This document shows positions 1-5,352 of a stretch of DNA of 6,236 bases, one piece after another. The stretch is from Candidatus Margulisiibacteriota bacterium. Lineage in GTDB: Bacteria > Margulisbacteria > Termititenacia > Termititenacales > Termititenacaceae. The DNA is taken from contig JAITIE010000101.1 of NCBI GenBank assembly GCA_031279615.1, positions 1 through 6,236 on the forward strand. Reading direction: 5' to 3'. Positions within the stretch are counted from its first letter, which is position 1; the number at the start of each line of letters is the position of its first letter. The position numbers and the translations under genes were made by a program. The notes below the pieces were generated by a model. The model saw only the letters and a program-made list of their open reading frames with translations. It ran no database searches and had not been told where the DNA came from.

Positions 1-608
1 CGGAAATACAGCAAATCGATTTTAGCAAGCACGAGGTTTTATTTTTGCTGGGGCAAAATGTCAATTCCTATGCCGGAGAGTTTCAAGGGCAAAAAATTTC
101 TTTCCCGCGACTGCTGGAGATGGTGTTACAAAAGTGTAACACCGTGCCGAAATTAGCTTTTCTAACGGCGCACCCTAAAGATATGAGCGATGAGCTTATT
201 GCGGTCATCGCGCGAAATGCAAAAATCGACCGCGAGATTCATTTGCCGGTACAGCACGGCAATGACCGGATTTTGCGGCTGATGAATCGAGGGTACACGC
301 TTAAACATTATCTGTCCCTGCTGGAAAAGATCCGCGCGAATATTCCGTCGGCCAAGATATCGACGGATGTTATTGTCGGGTTTCCGGGCGAGACGGACGA
401 GGAATTTCAGGACACTTATGAATTGGCGCGGACCGCCGAATTTTCCCGTGTGAACACCGCCGGATTTTCCGCGCGCCGCGGCACGGCCGCCGCCAAAATG
501 CCGCCGCTGGAGCAAAAGGTGATAAATGAGCGCCTGAACAAATTAAATTCGGAACTATCCAAGCACAGGCAAAGTGTGCCAAACCGGCGCAGCCGGCCTG
601 GCACATAA
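1..608 (+). CDS. miaB: tRNA-2-methylthio-N6-dimethylallyladenosine synthase MiaB, 5'-partial and C-terminally short
   Basis: This is the 3' part of a radical-SAM methylthiotransferase. It adds a methylthio group to C2 of i6A at position 37 of tRNAs reading UNN codons. The frame is open from position 3 to the window edge, so the true start and the Cys-rich UPF0004 and radical-SAM CxxxCxxC parts lie to the left. Visible family motifs, in order, are LLGQNVNSY (from 45), which separates MiaB from MtaB and RimO, then HLPVQHGND, MNRGYT, STDVIVGFPGETDEEF and FSARRGTAAAKM. Homology fades after LNKLNSELSKHRQ, and the protein stops 11 residues later (SVPNRRSRPGT). The C-terminal TRAM domain of roughly 60-80 residues normally found there is absent, and neither other forward frame to about 700 encodes a recognisable one. 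The last codons coincide with a palindrome. It may be a functional short form or a truncated gene. Family assignment is firm; activity is uncertain. Confidence 0.9.
   Translation, partial: EIQQIDFSKHEVLFLLGQNVNSYAGEFQGQKISFPRLLEMVLQKCNTVPKLAFLTAHPKDMSDELIAVIARNAKIDREIHLPVQHGNDRILRLMNRGYTLKHYLSLLEKIRANIPSAKISTDVIVGFPGETDEEFQDTYELARTAEFSRVNTAGFSARRGTAAAKMPPLEQKVINERLNKLNSELSKHRQSVPNRRSRPGT
575..605. repeat. Imperfect inverted repeat at the end of miaB
   Basis: The outer arms TGTGCCA (575-581) and TGGCACA (599-605) pair over 7 bp. After a 2x2 internal loop (AA opposite CC), inner arms CCGGC (584-588) and GCCGG (592-596) pair over 5 bp around a GCA loop. The structure sits inside the last codons of miaB and ends one base before its TAA. 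No T-run follows on the + strand, so it is not a standard intrinsic terminator. It could be an mRNA 3'-protecting hairpin, a small dispersed palindromic element, or a rearrangement scar. No second copy was noticed in the window. Confidence 0.7.
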
Positions 609-654
609 AATTAAAGAGAATTACTGCCCGGGAAAGGACAGTTCAGATTAAATT

Positions 655-730
655 CGTGCATAAATTCTTTAAAAGAAGTAAGCAAGCAACAAGTTTTCCT
701 GTATAATTTGTGCATAAAATCGTGCATAAA
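655..730. repeat. Three direct copies of GTGCATAAA
   Basis: GTGCATAAA occurs at 656-664, 710-718 and 722-730. The last two are 12 bp apart, close to one helical turn. Read on the minus strand each contains TTATGCAC, so the repeats are also the DnaA-box-like sites of this region. The middle copy (709-717) is a perfect TTATNCACA match; the outer two carry a G at the last position. Confidence 0.7.
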
Positions 731-758
731 CTGTAAAGTTATACATGTTATCAACTGG

Positions 759-767
759 TTTTCCACA
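759..767 (+). promoter_or_regulatory. DnaA box, perfect TTWTNCACA match
   Basis: TTTTCCACA fits the relaxed DnaA consensus exactly. It lies directly after a weaker TTATCAACT (748-756) in the same orientation at 11-bp spacing, a phasing typical of paired origin boxes. Confidence 0.5.
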
Positions 768-784
768 AAGCAGGGCTTAAAAAA

Positions 785-798
785 TTAACACTTAACAC
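785..798 (+). repeat. Tandem heptamer TTAACAC x2
   Basis: Two perfect adjacent copies of TTAACAC (785-791 and 792-798) are followed by TT. They sit in an A/T-rich stretch between the left and right groups of DnaA-box-like sites. This is too short to assign a function on its own. Short AT-rich tandem repeats are common in origin unwinding regions. Confidence 0.45.
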
Positions 799-824
799 TT
801 GGCCGGATAAAAATGATGTTTTTT

Positions 825-844
825 TGTTGATAAGTGGTTGATAA
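825..844 (-). promoter_or_regulatory. Pair of DnaA-box-like sites, minus orientation
   Basis: On the minus strand 825-833 reads TTATCAACA (one mismatch to TTATCCACA) and 836-844 reads TTATCAACC (two mismatches). Their starts are 11 bp apart. They face the opposite way to the 748-767 pair, giving an inverted arrangement around the TTAACAC repeat. Confidence 0.4.
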
Positions 845-900
845 TAGGAATAACTTTGTTTTAGGCGGTAAATTTTCCAGAATATTTAAAAATAGACCCG

Positions 901-1000
901 TAAAATGACGGAAATACACAGGACGTTTCTTTTTTATGTGTCCGGCTGGTTTTGCCTGAAAGATCGTTTTTTAGAAACGGCTATGCGCCGGCGCGGACGA
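901..1000. other. Non-coding stretch after the mnmE stop
   Basis: This is the 3' side of mnmE. It contains a perfect 10-bp palindrome GCGCCGGCGC (985-994) and a weak hairpin CGTTT/AAACG (965-979). Neither is followed by a T-run on the minus strand, so no convincing terminator of the operon is visible. No gene is supported here. Confidence 0.4.
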
Positions 1001-2332
1001 TTATTTCCCCACGCAAAAATTAGCAAAAATCTGCTCGATAATTTCACCGGATACCGCGTCGCCGGTGAGCTCGCCCAGAACGGTTACGATTTCTTTGAGG
1101 TACGGAGCCAGCGCGTCGAGGTACGCGGCGGACTCCAGCGCGTCCAGAGCTTTTATTAAAATTTTCTCCGCGCGGATGAGCTGGTCTTTTTGACGCAGTG
1201 AGCTGATGTATATGTTTTTGCTGAAGTCCACGCGGCGCAGGTCGAGCTTTTCTAAAATTTTGGCGGCCAGCAAATCAAGATTTTGACCGGTTTTGGCCGA
1301 GACGGACACGCTGTCTGGAAACTCAATTTTGGCCGGCAGATCGATTTTATTTGCCACGCGCAGATGCGGGCGGTCTTGAAGTTCCGCTAAAAGCTCTTGA
1401 TCTTCCGACGTAACGGCGGAAGCCGCGTCAAATACGGCCAGCGTGAGATCGGCGGTTTGCAAATGCGCGCGGCTGCGCTCCACGCCGAGTTTTTCCACCG
1501 CGTCCTGCGTCTCGCGCAAGCCGGCCGTGTCGACAAGCGTGACGCGCAGTCCGCCGATCTGCGCTTCAGCTTCTAGAGCGTCGCGCGTCGTGCCGGGCGT
1601 TTCAGTCACGATTGCTTTGTTATGTTTTAACAGCGCGTTGAAAAGCGACGACTTTCCGGTATTCGGTTTGCCGGCCAGCACGATCACCGCGCCGGATTTT
1701 ATGAGCAGTCCCTTGTCGCTGTCCGCCAGTAACTGAGCGAAAGTTTTTTGAGTGTTTTGAAGCAAGAGGCGGATTTTTTTCAACGGCGGATCAGGAATTT
1801 CTTCGGGATAATCCAGCGCCGCTTCTATCTCGCTTAAAATTTGCAAAAATTCAGCGCGAATTTGCCGGATTTTTTGCCGGACATCGCCGTCTAGATGACG
1901 CAAAGCTAGACTTAAAGACATTTCGCTTCCCGCGGATATGGTGTCAGCAACCGCTTCAACCTGTGTTAAGTCTAGCTTTCCGGCTAAAAATGCTCTTTTG
2001 GTAAACTCGCCAGCCTCAGCCAGACGAGCTCCTGCTTTTAAAACCTCGGTTAACAATTTTTGTGTCAAGTAATATGAACCATGGCAGTTAATTTCTACTA
2101 CATCTTCGCCTGTGTAAGAGTTCGGAGCTTTAAAAACAGAAAGCAATACTTTATCAATGACGTTTTTTGTGTTAAGCTCAAATAAAACACCTGGTTTTAT
2201 AGTGTTTTTGTCAAAATTTTTTACACTTGAAATTTTGGCAGCTACTGTAAAAGCGTCCGGCCCGGAAATACGGACTATCGCCACCCCGCCGGTTCCGGGC
2301 GGAGTGGCAATAGCGGCGATAGTATTATTCAC
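1001..2332 (-). CDS. mnmE: tRNA modification GTPase MnmE (TrmE)
   Basis: MnmE works with MnmG to install the (carboxymethyl)aminomethyl group at C5 of wobble U34, using GTP and methylene-tetrahydrofolate. The N-terminal folate-binding domain opens with NNTIAAIATPPG, where the family normally begins. I therefore place the start at GTG 2332, giving 443 aa; a TTG at 2368 would add 12 Lys-rich residues. The G domain shows G1 GKPNTGKSS (about 221), TTRD (248), DTAG (268), NKID (328) and SAK (345). The protein ends in FCVGK, with the conserved catalytic Cys four residues from the end. The start overlaps the jag stop by 8 nt and has no good Shine-Dalgarno, so translational coupling to jag is likely. 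It is the last gene of the operon. Its stretch at 2041-2240 is far more AT-rich than the rest. Confidence 0.96.
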   Translation of the reverse strand: MNNTIAAIATPPGTGGVAIVRISGPDAFTVAAKISSVKNFDKNTIKPGVLFELNTKNVIDKVLLSVFKAPNSYTGEDVVEINCHGSYYLTQKLLTEVLKAGARLAEAGEFTKRAFLAGKLDLTQVEAVADTISAGSEMSLSLALRHLDGDVRQKIRQIRAEFLQILSEIEAALDYPEEIPDPPLKKIRLLLQNTQKTFAQLLADSDKGLLIKSGAVIVLAGKPNTGKSSLFNALLKHNKAIVTETPGTTRDALEAEAQIGGLRVTLVDTAGLRETQDAVEKLGVERSRAHLQTADLTLAVFDAASAVTSEDQELLAELQDRPHLRVANKIDLPAKIEFPDSVSVSAKTGQNLDLLAAKILEKLDLRRVDFSKNIYISSLRQKDQLIRAEKILIKALDALESAAYLDALAPYLKEIVTVLGELTGDAVSGEIIEQIFANFCVGK

Positions 2333-2897
2333 TTTTTTCTTTTTTGAAGCCTTTGGGCGAAACAACAACCTGGCGCGTGCGTCCCATGCCGCGGCTGAAA
2401 GTCTCTACGGCAGGACGCCCTTGCAGGGCGGTGTGCACGATGCGTCTTTCCGCGGCGGACATCGGGTCGAGCACGATTTGCACGTTTTCGCGCTCGGCGA
2501 CATCGGCGGCGTCATTGGCCGCGGCGATAATGGCCTGCTCCTGCTTGACCTTGTAATCGTTGGCGTCAAGATGCACAAATGCTTTTTTCTGGTATTTGCG
2601 GCTCAAAATATTGGACAGCAATAATTGCAGGGACTGCAAAGTACTGCCGGCCTTGCCGATCACAATGCCCAGATCTTCCGCGCCGGTAATTTCCAGCGAA
2701 ATGGTGTTTTCGGGAACCTCTTTCGCGACGACGTCAACATTTAAGCCCATCGTTTTTAAAATATCGAGCAGTGTCAGCCGCGCGTTGTCCGTGATTGCCG
2801 GTGTGATTTCCAGCGTCTCGCGCTGTGGTCTTTCCGCGCCGGCATCAGCAACGGTCTCCGCGGCGCCTTCTTCTTTCTTACCAAAAATTCCAAACAT
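2325..2897 (-). CDS. jag: KH-R3H RNA-binding protein Jag (KhpB-like)
   Basis: This is a 190-aa cytoplasmic RNA-binding protein. Residues 1-30 are a Glu/Ala-rich leader beginning MFGIFGKK. A KH domain follows, with the GxxG loop GKAG at 81-84 in VIGKAGSTLQSLQ. An R3H domain covers about 130-190, with ERRIVH at 150-155 and GRTRQVVVSP near the end. The Jag-N domain that many family members carry before KH is missing. I chose ATG 2897 because AGGAG lies 6 nt upstream and MFGIFGKK is a typical start; the frame stays open further upstream into the yidC end. It lies 19 nt after yidC and overlaps mnmE by 8 nt. Jag/KhpB proteins are linked to RNA-based control of cell division and envelope synthesis in Gram-positive bacteria. 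The role here is inferred from family and neighbourhood. Confidence 0.93.
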   Translation of the reverse strand: MFGIFGKKEEGAAETVADAGAERPQRETLEITPAITDNARLTLLDILKTMGLNVDVVAKEVPENTISLEITGAEDLGIVIGKAGSTLQSLQLLLSNILSRKYQKKAFVHLDANDYKVKQEQAIIAAANDAADVAERENVQIVLDPMSAAERRIVHTALQGRPAVETFSRGMGRTRQVVVSPKGFKKEKSE

Positions 2898-2903
2898 AGT
2901 TTT

Positions 2904-2908
2904 CTCCT
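2904..2908 (-). promoter_or_regulatory. Shine-Dalgarno of jag
   Basis: AAAGGAG on the minus strand, with AGGAG 6 nt before ATG 2897. It fixes the jag start inside a longer open frame. Confidence 0.8.
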
Positions 2909-2916
2909 TTACGTGT

Positions 2917-3678
2917 TTACTTGATTTGTTTGACATCGATCGTATTCGGCGGCAGTTTTTTCAGCATGTAAACTTGCTGCAGGCCGGCAAATAAATTGGA
3001 CATCAGCAAATAAATCGAAATGCCCGCGCTCAAATTCAAGCAGACGATCAACATTACAACCGGCATCATCAGCATCATTTTTTCCTGCTCTTTGTCCAGC
3101 CCCATTGTTTTCTGGCTAAAATAAGTGGTCAGAGCTACCAGTATCGCCAGCAGCGGCACCGCCACCGGAAACTTGGTGTTCGCGCCGGTGTATTGTTTTT
3201 TCACAATGATGTTGGCCAGTGCTTTTTCCCGCGTTTCCCGCGTGTCGGAAAGCCCGCGCTGATTTTCCCGCTGAAACACGGCAAAATCCTGGGTCTCTTT
3301 GAAAGAAATATCGTTGATCCACAAAAAATCCTTGCCGCCGTCCAGATTGATGAACGCCACGGAATTCAGCGCCGCGTACAGCGCGAACAAAATCGGCAGC
3401 TGGATCAGCATCGGCAGACAGCCGGACAAAGGATTCATATTGTGCGTTTTATACAGCTCCAGCATTTTTTTCTGCAAAGTCTGCGGATCACTGCGGTATT
3501 TTTCCTGCAATTCTTTAAGCTTGGGCTGGATTTTGCGCATCGCCGCCATCGACTCAAACTGCTTGGCGGTCAGCGGCCAGAAAATAAGTTTAATCAACAG
3601 CGTCAGCAAAATAATTGCCAGGCCATAATTTAAATTTGCGCCGAAAAACTTTAAAATTTCAATAAAAAAATTATTCAT
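2917..3678 (-). CDS. yidC: Membrane protein insertase YidC/Oxa1 family, short form
   Basis: This insertase of the inner membrane places Sec-dependent and Sec-independent proteins in the bilayer. It has 253 aa with five predicted helices: about 18-36, 87-109, 171-187, 201-219 and 221-239. They correspond to the conserved core (E. coli TM2-TM6). The first helix and large periplasmic domain of proteobacterial YidC are absent, and there is no lipobox signal as in Bacillus SpoIIIJ. The cytoplasmic hairpin with AMRKIQPKLKELQEKY is present, followed by NPLSGCLPMLIQLPI. The groove charge, usually Arg, is Lys30 (LLIKLIFWPL). An unusually long charged loop (about 124-169) separates helices 2 and 3. ATG 3678 is chosen over GTG 3684 because AGGAG sits 7 nt before the ATG but only 1 nt before the GTG. 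It lies 33 nt after yidD and 19 nt before jag. Confidence 0.95.
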   Translation of the reverse strand: MNNFFIEILKFFGANLNYGLAIILLTLLIKLIFWPLTAKQFESMAAMRKIQPKLKELQEKYRSDPQTLQKKMLELYKTHNMNPLSGCLPMLIQLPILFALYAALNSVAFINLDGGKDFLWINDISFKETQDFAVFQRENQRGLSDTRETREKALANIIVKKQYTGANTKFPVAVPLLAILVALTTYFSQKTMGLDKEQEKMMLMMPVVMLIVCLNLSAGISIYLLMSNLFAGLQQVYMLKKLPPNTIDVKQIK

Positions 3679-3685
3679 TTTCACT

Positions 3686-3690
3686 CTCCT
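3686..3690 (-). promoter_or_regulatory. Shine-Dalgarno of yidC
   Basis: GAAAGGAG on the minus strand. Spacing of 7 nt to ATG 3678 is normal, while 1 nt to GTG 3684 is not usable, so it decides the start. Confidence 0.85.
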
Positions 3691-3711
3691 TTCTTTAAAA
3701 AATTATAAAAC

Positions 3712-3921
3712 TTACGGCCAGTCTTCACCGCCCGGCTGTCCGGGACGGCAGCGGCTAATTCTTTTTAACCCGCGCCAAAGTCCGCGCGCCAGGCCGTATT
3801 TTTCCAGACTCAGAATCATATACTCCGAGCAGGTCGGATAAAACCGGCAGGCCCGCACCGGCAGACGCCGGCTGAAAAACTGGTAGATCCGGATCAAACA
3901 GATAACCAGTTTTTTAAGCAT
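3712..3921 (-). CDS. yidD: Membrane protein insertion efficiency factor YidD
   Basis: This is a 69-aa small basic, membrane-associated protein that helps YidC-dependent insertion in E. coli. An amphipathic N-terminal helix (MLKKLVICLIRIYQFFSRR) leads into the family signature CRFYPTCSEY at 25-34. KRISRCRPGQPGGEDWP forms the C-terminus, where most homologues have RCHP and GGxDPVP. It therefore ends a few residues early but keeps all core cysteines. Its start lies 28 nt inside the end of rnpA and no strong Shine-Dalgarno is seen, so coupled translation is likely. The rnpA-yidD-yidC order is widely conserved, which supports both identity and co-expression with the insertase. Confidence 0.93.
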   Translation of the reverse strand: MLKKLVICLIRIYQFFSRRLPVRACRFYPTCSEYMILSLEKYGLARGLWRGLKRISRCRPGQPGGEDWP

Positions 3922-4214
3922 TTTTCCAGCTCGGCCTGCAAATCCGCAAATTTATTTTTCAACACTCCGGCGCGCGCGACGATGATCAAATTACCTGTCG
4001 GTTTTTTTGGCGCGACGGCTGCCCGCAACAATTCCCGCAAAAGACGTTTGGCGCGGTTGCGCTGGACAGCATTGCCGATCGTCTTTTTCGAGGCCACTAC
4101 CGCATAGCGGAATTCTGCGTGGGGTAAATAAAACAGCACAAAGTTTTTGCTGACCTGCTTTTGTCCCGCGTAAACGGACGCAAAATCAGCCTGCTTGGTC
4201 AGCGTCGGGAACAC
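3894..4214 (-). CDS. rnpA: Ribonuclease P protein component
   Basis: This is the protein subunit of RNase P, which binds the catalytic RNA and the 5' leader of pre-tRNA. It has 106 aa, a normal length. The N-terminal FPTLTKQADFASVYAGQK matches the start of the fold. The central RNA-binding helix IGNAVQRNRAKRLLRELLR carries the RNR signature at 52-54. The C-terminal part (GNLIIVARAG) is the usual beta strand and turn. The start is taken as GTG 4214, 5 nt after the rpmH stop. The frame continues upstream inside rpmH but offers no better start nearby, and there is no clear Shine-Dalgarno, so coupling with rpmH is probable. It overlaps yidD by 28 nt. Confidence 0.94.
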   Translation of the reverse strand: MFPTLTKQADFASVYAGQKQVSKNFVLFYLPHAEFRYAVVASKKTIGNAVQRNRAKRLLRELLRAAVAPKKPTGNLIIVARAGVLKNKFADLQAELEKCLKNWLSV

Positions 4215-4219
4215 GCCGC

Positions 4220-4357
4220 TTAAACTGTCAAGCGCTTTCTGCCTTTGGCGCGGCGGCGGCGGACGACATTTTGGCCGTTAGCCGTGCTCATCCGCGACAA
4301 AAAACCTTTTTTGCGTTTTTCCCGCAAGGCTTTGGGCTGAAAGGTGCGCTTCGTCAT
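4220..4357 (-). CDS. rpmH: 50S ribosomal protein L34
   Basis: This 45-aa, very basic protein of the large ribosomal subunit was found by translating the gap between murG and rnpA. It begins [19 protein letters not shown] and ends [14 protein letters not shown], the full L34 pattern (family members are mostly 44-47 aa). ATG 4357 has AGGAG at 4365-4369 with 7-nt spacing. It is the first gene of the operon behind the promoter at 4385-4414 and is followed 5 nt later by rnpA. In many bacteria rpmH is divergent from dnaA; here murG lies upstream on the same strand. Confidence 0.97.
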   Translation of the reverse strand: MTKRTFQPKALREKRKKGFLSRMSTANGQNVVRRRRAKGRKRLTV

Positions 4358-4364
4358 TTTTGTT

Positions 4365-4369
4365 CTCCT
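4365..4369 (-). promoter_or_regulatory. Shine-Dalgarno of rpmH
   Basis: AAGGAG on the minus strand, 7 nt before ATG 4357. It is one of only three strong Shine-Dalgarno sites seen in the block (rpmH, yidC, jag). Confidence 0.8.
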
Positions 4370-4384
4370 TGTTTAGTGGACGCT

Positions 4385-4414
4385 ATTATATAGGCAGAGA
4401 AAAGGCCGCGTCAA
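4385..4414 (-). promoter_or_regulatory. Sigma-70-type promoter of the rpmH operon
   Basis: On the minus strand the -35 TTGACG (4414-4409, five of six consensus bases) and a perfect -10 TATAAT (4390-4385) are 18 nt apart. The predicted transcription start is near 4378, giving a leader of about 20 nt that contains the rpmH Shine-Dalgarno. The TGA in the -35 is the murG stop codon, so the promoter begins inside the end of murG. It would separate the abundant L34/RNase P operon from tyrA-murG transcription. No terminator is seen between murG and rpmH, so read-through could add to it. Confidence 0.75.
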
Positions 4415-5352
4415 ATATTTGTTTTCTCGATAAAGTTTTTTATTTTTTCCGCGGCGTTTTTGAAATGCAAAGTTTTGGCGGCGTTGGACATTCTGGTCAG
4501 GGTTTCGGGATTGTCAATCCGGTTAATCGCGGCGGCGAGCGAGTCCGCGGTCAGGTCTTTGTCCAGCAAAAGGACAGCCGCGCCGCGCTCCTCAAAATAC
4601 CGCGCGTTAAACTCTTGATGATTGTCCGCGGCGCGCGGATAGGGGATTAATATAGAAGGCAGACCGATGGCCGCCAGTTCTGACAGCGTGGTTGCGCCTG
4701 CGCGGCAAACGCACAGTTTAGCATTACTGTACAAACCGGCCATGTCGTGCTGATAGTTTGTCCCGTCAAGATGCACTAGAGAGTTAAGTAATGATTTCCG
4801 TGCCTTGAGGCTGTTTGTGGCAGTGTTTATGCTGTTTGCTGAGAGTGACCCGCCAAAAACTAGAATTTTTGTGTTGTTTGGCGAAAAACTTATATTAAGT
4901 ATATCTTTACGAACCGGATTTCCGGTCAAGACGGCTTTATTTCTGGGAAAATATTTGGCCGCTCCGGCAAAAGCTACAAAAGCTTTAGCGGCGATACGGC
5001 TCAAGTAACGATTAACACGGCCGGGCAAAATGTTTTGCTCCTGCAAATAGACTTTTTTGCCGAGCAGCCTGGCCGCCAGAATGACTGGCACGGTCACATA
5101 GCCGCCGGTTGCTATGACTAGGTCTGGCTTTTCGCGCGCGAGGATTTTCACGGCTTGATAAAATCCGGCCGCGACCGCGCGCGGATCTTTGTTGCTGGCC
5201 GGTATTGCGTAAAACTTATGACCGGCCTGCGGCACCAGAGTTTTTTCCAGCCGGTGCGAGCCGATAAAAAAACAATCCGCAAATTTCTCCGCAATCGCTA
5301 AAGCTGGATAAATGTGCCCGCCCGTGCCGCCGCAGGAAAAACAAATTTTCAT
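4411..5352 (-). CDS. murG: UDP-GlcNAc:lipid I N-acetylglucosaminyltransferase MurG, short
   Basis: MurG converts lipid I to lipid II on the cytoplasmic face of the membrane, the last cytoplasmic step of peptidoglycan synthesis. It is a GT-B protein. The N-terminal lobe has SCGGTGGHIYPALAIAEK (6-23), ATGGYVTVPVILAA (81-94), QEQNILPG (104-111; many homologues have HEQN) and TGNPVR (143-148). The C-terminal lobe has FGGSLSANSIN (166-176; usually GGSxGA), CRAGATTLSELAAIG (216-230) and IPYPRAADNHQEFNA (236-250). It has 313 aa against about 350-370 for most homologues. The missing part lies after the GGS loop, where SLVHLDG and NYQHDMAGLYSNA follow almost directly. The start ATG overlaps the tyrA stop (ATGA), with AGAAGGG about 10 nt upstream. 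No frameshift is evident and the key sugar-nucleotide motifs remain, so it is probably active. Confidence 0.94.
   Translation of the reverse strand: MKICFSCGGTGGHIYPALAIAEKFADCFFIGSHRLEKTLVPQAGHKFYAIPASNKDPRAVAAGFYQAVKILAREKPDLVIATGGYVTVPVILAARLLGKKVYLQEQNILPGRVNRYLSRIAAKAFVAFAGAAKYFPRNKAVLTGNPVRKDILNISFSPNNTKILVFGGSLSANSINTATNSLKARKSLLNSLVHLDGTNYQHDMAGLYSNAKLCVCRAGATTLSELAAIGLPSILIPYPRAADNHQEFNARYFEERGAAVLLLDKDLTADSLAAAINRIDNPETLTRMSNAAKTLHFKNAAEKIKNFIEKTNI

Larger units (their letters stand above)
650..900. other. AT-rich DnaA-box cluster, candidate replication origin or DnaA-binding locus
   Basis: This is the core of the non-coding gap between the stops of miaB (608) and mnmE (1001). GC is about 30% over 661-900 by hand count, against 50-65% in much of the flanking coding DNA. 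Scored against TTWTNCACA, two sites are perfect: 709-717 (minus, TTATGCACA) and 759-767 (plus, TTTTCCACA). Three sites have one mismatch: 655-663 and 721-729 (minus, TTATGCACG) and 825-833 (minus, TTATCAACA). Weaker sites with two mismatches are 739-747, 748-756 and 836-844. The stretch 845-895 is very AT-rich and could be an unwinding element. The neighbouring rpmH-rnpA-yidC-jag-mnmE block is a common neighbour of oriC in bacteria. Against this, dnaA, dnaN, mnmG and parAB are not in the window, and both flanking genes are transcribed towards the site. An alternative is a DnaA-titration site or a relic origin. Confidence 0.5.

Noticed and set aside
610..649. Short frame reading KIKENYCPGKDSSD as a possible frameshifted MiaB TRAM remnant
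   Set aside because: It does not align with TRAM beyond a chance ENY, and there is no room for the rest of the domain.
700..710. TATAAT at 702-707 on the + strand as a promoter
   Set aside because: There is no credible -35 at 16-18 nt (TAAGCA at best), and no + strand gene lies downstream.
845..870. DnaA-trio element after the right-hand boxes
   Set aside because: The TAG/AAT triplets in TAATAGGAATAAC are too few and irregular to claim.
960..1000. Intrinsic terminator for the operon (hairpins CGTTT/AAACG and GCGCCGGCGC)
   Set aside because: The stems are short or loopless, and no T-run follows on the minus strand.
905..1159. 84-codon open frame on the + strand reaching from the gap into mnmE
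   Set aside because: Most of it is antisense to mnmE, it has no Shine-Dalgarno, and the product resembles nothing recognisable.
2157..2994. Long + strand open frames opposite mnmE, jag and the yidC end
   Set aside because: They are reverse-strand shadows of well-identified genes, with composition-driven sequences and no family motif.
3193..3633. 146-codon + strand open frame opposite yidC
   Set aside because: It is antisense to conserved YidC sequence, and its Gln/Phe-rich product has no support.
4360..4650. 96-codon + strand open frame opposite the murG end
   Set aside because: It is antisense to MurG motifs, and its 5' end covers the rpmH promoter region.
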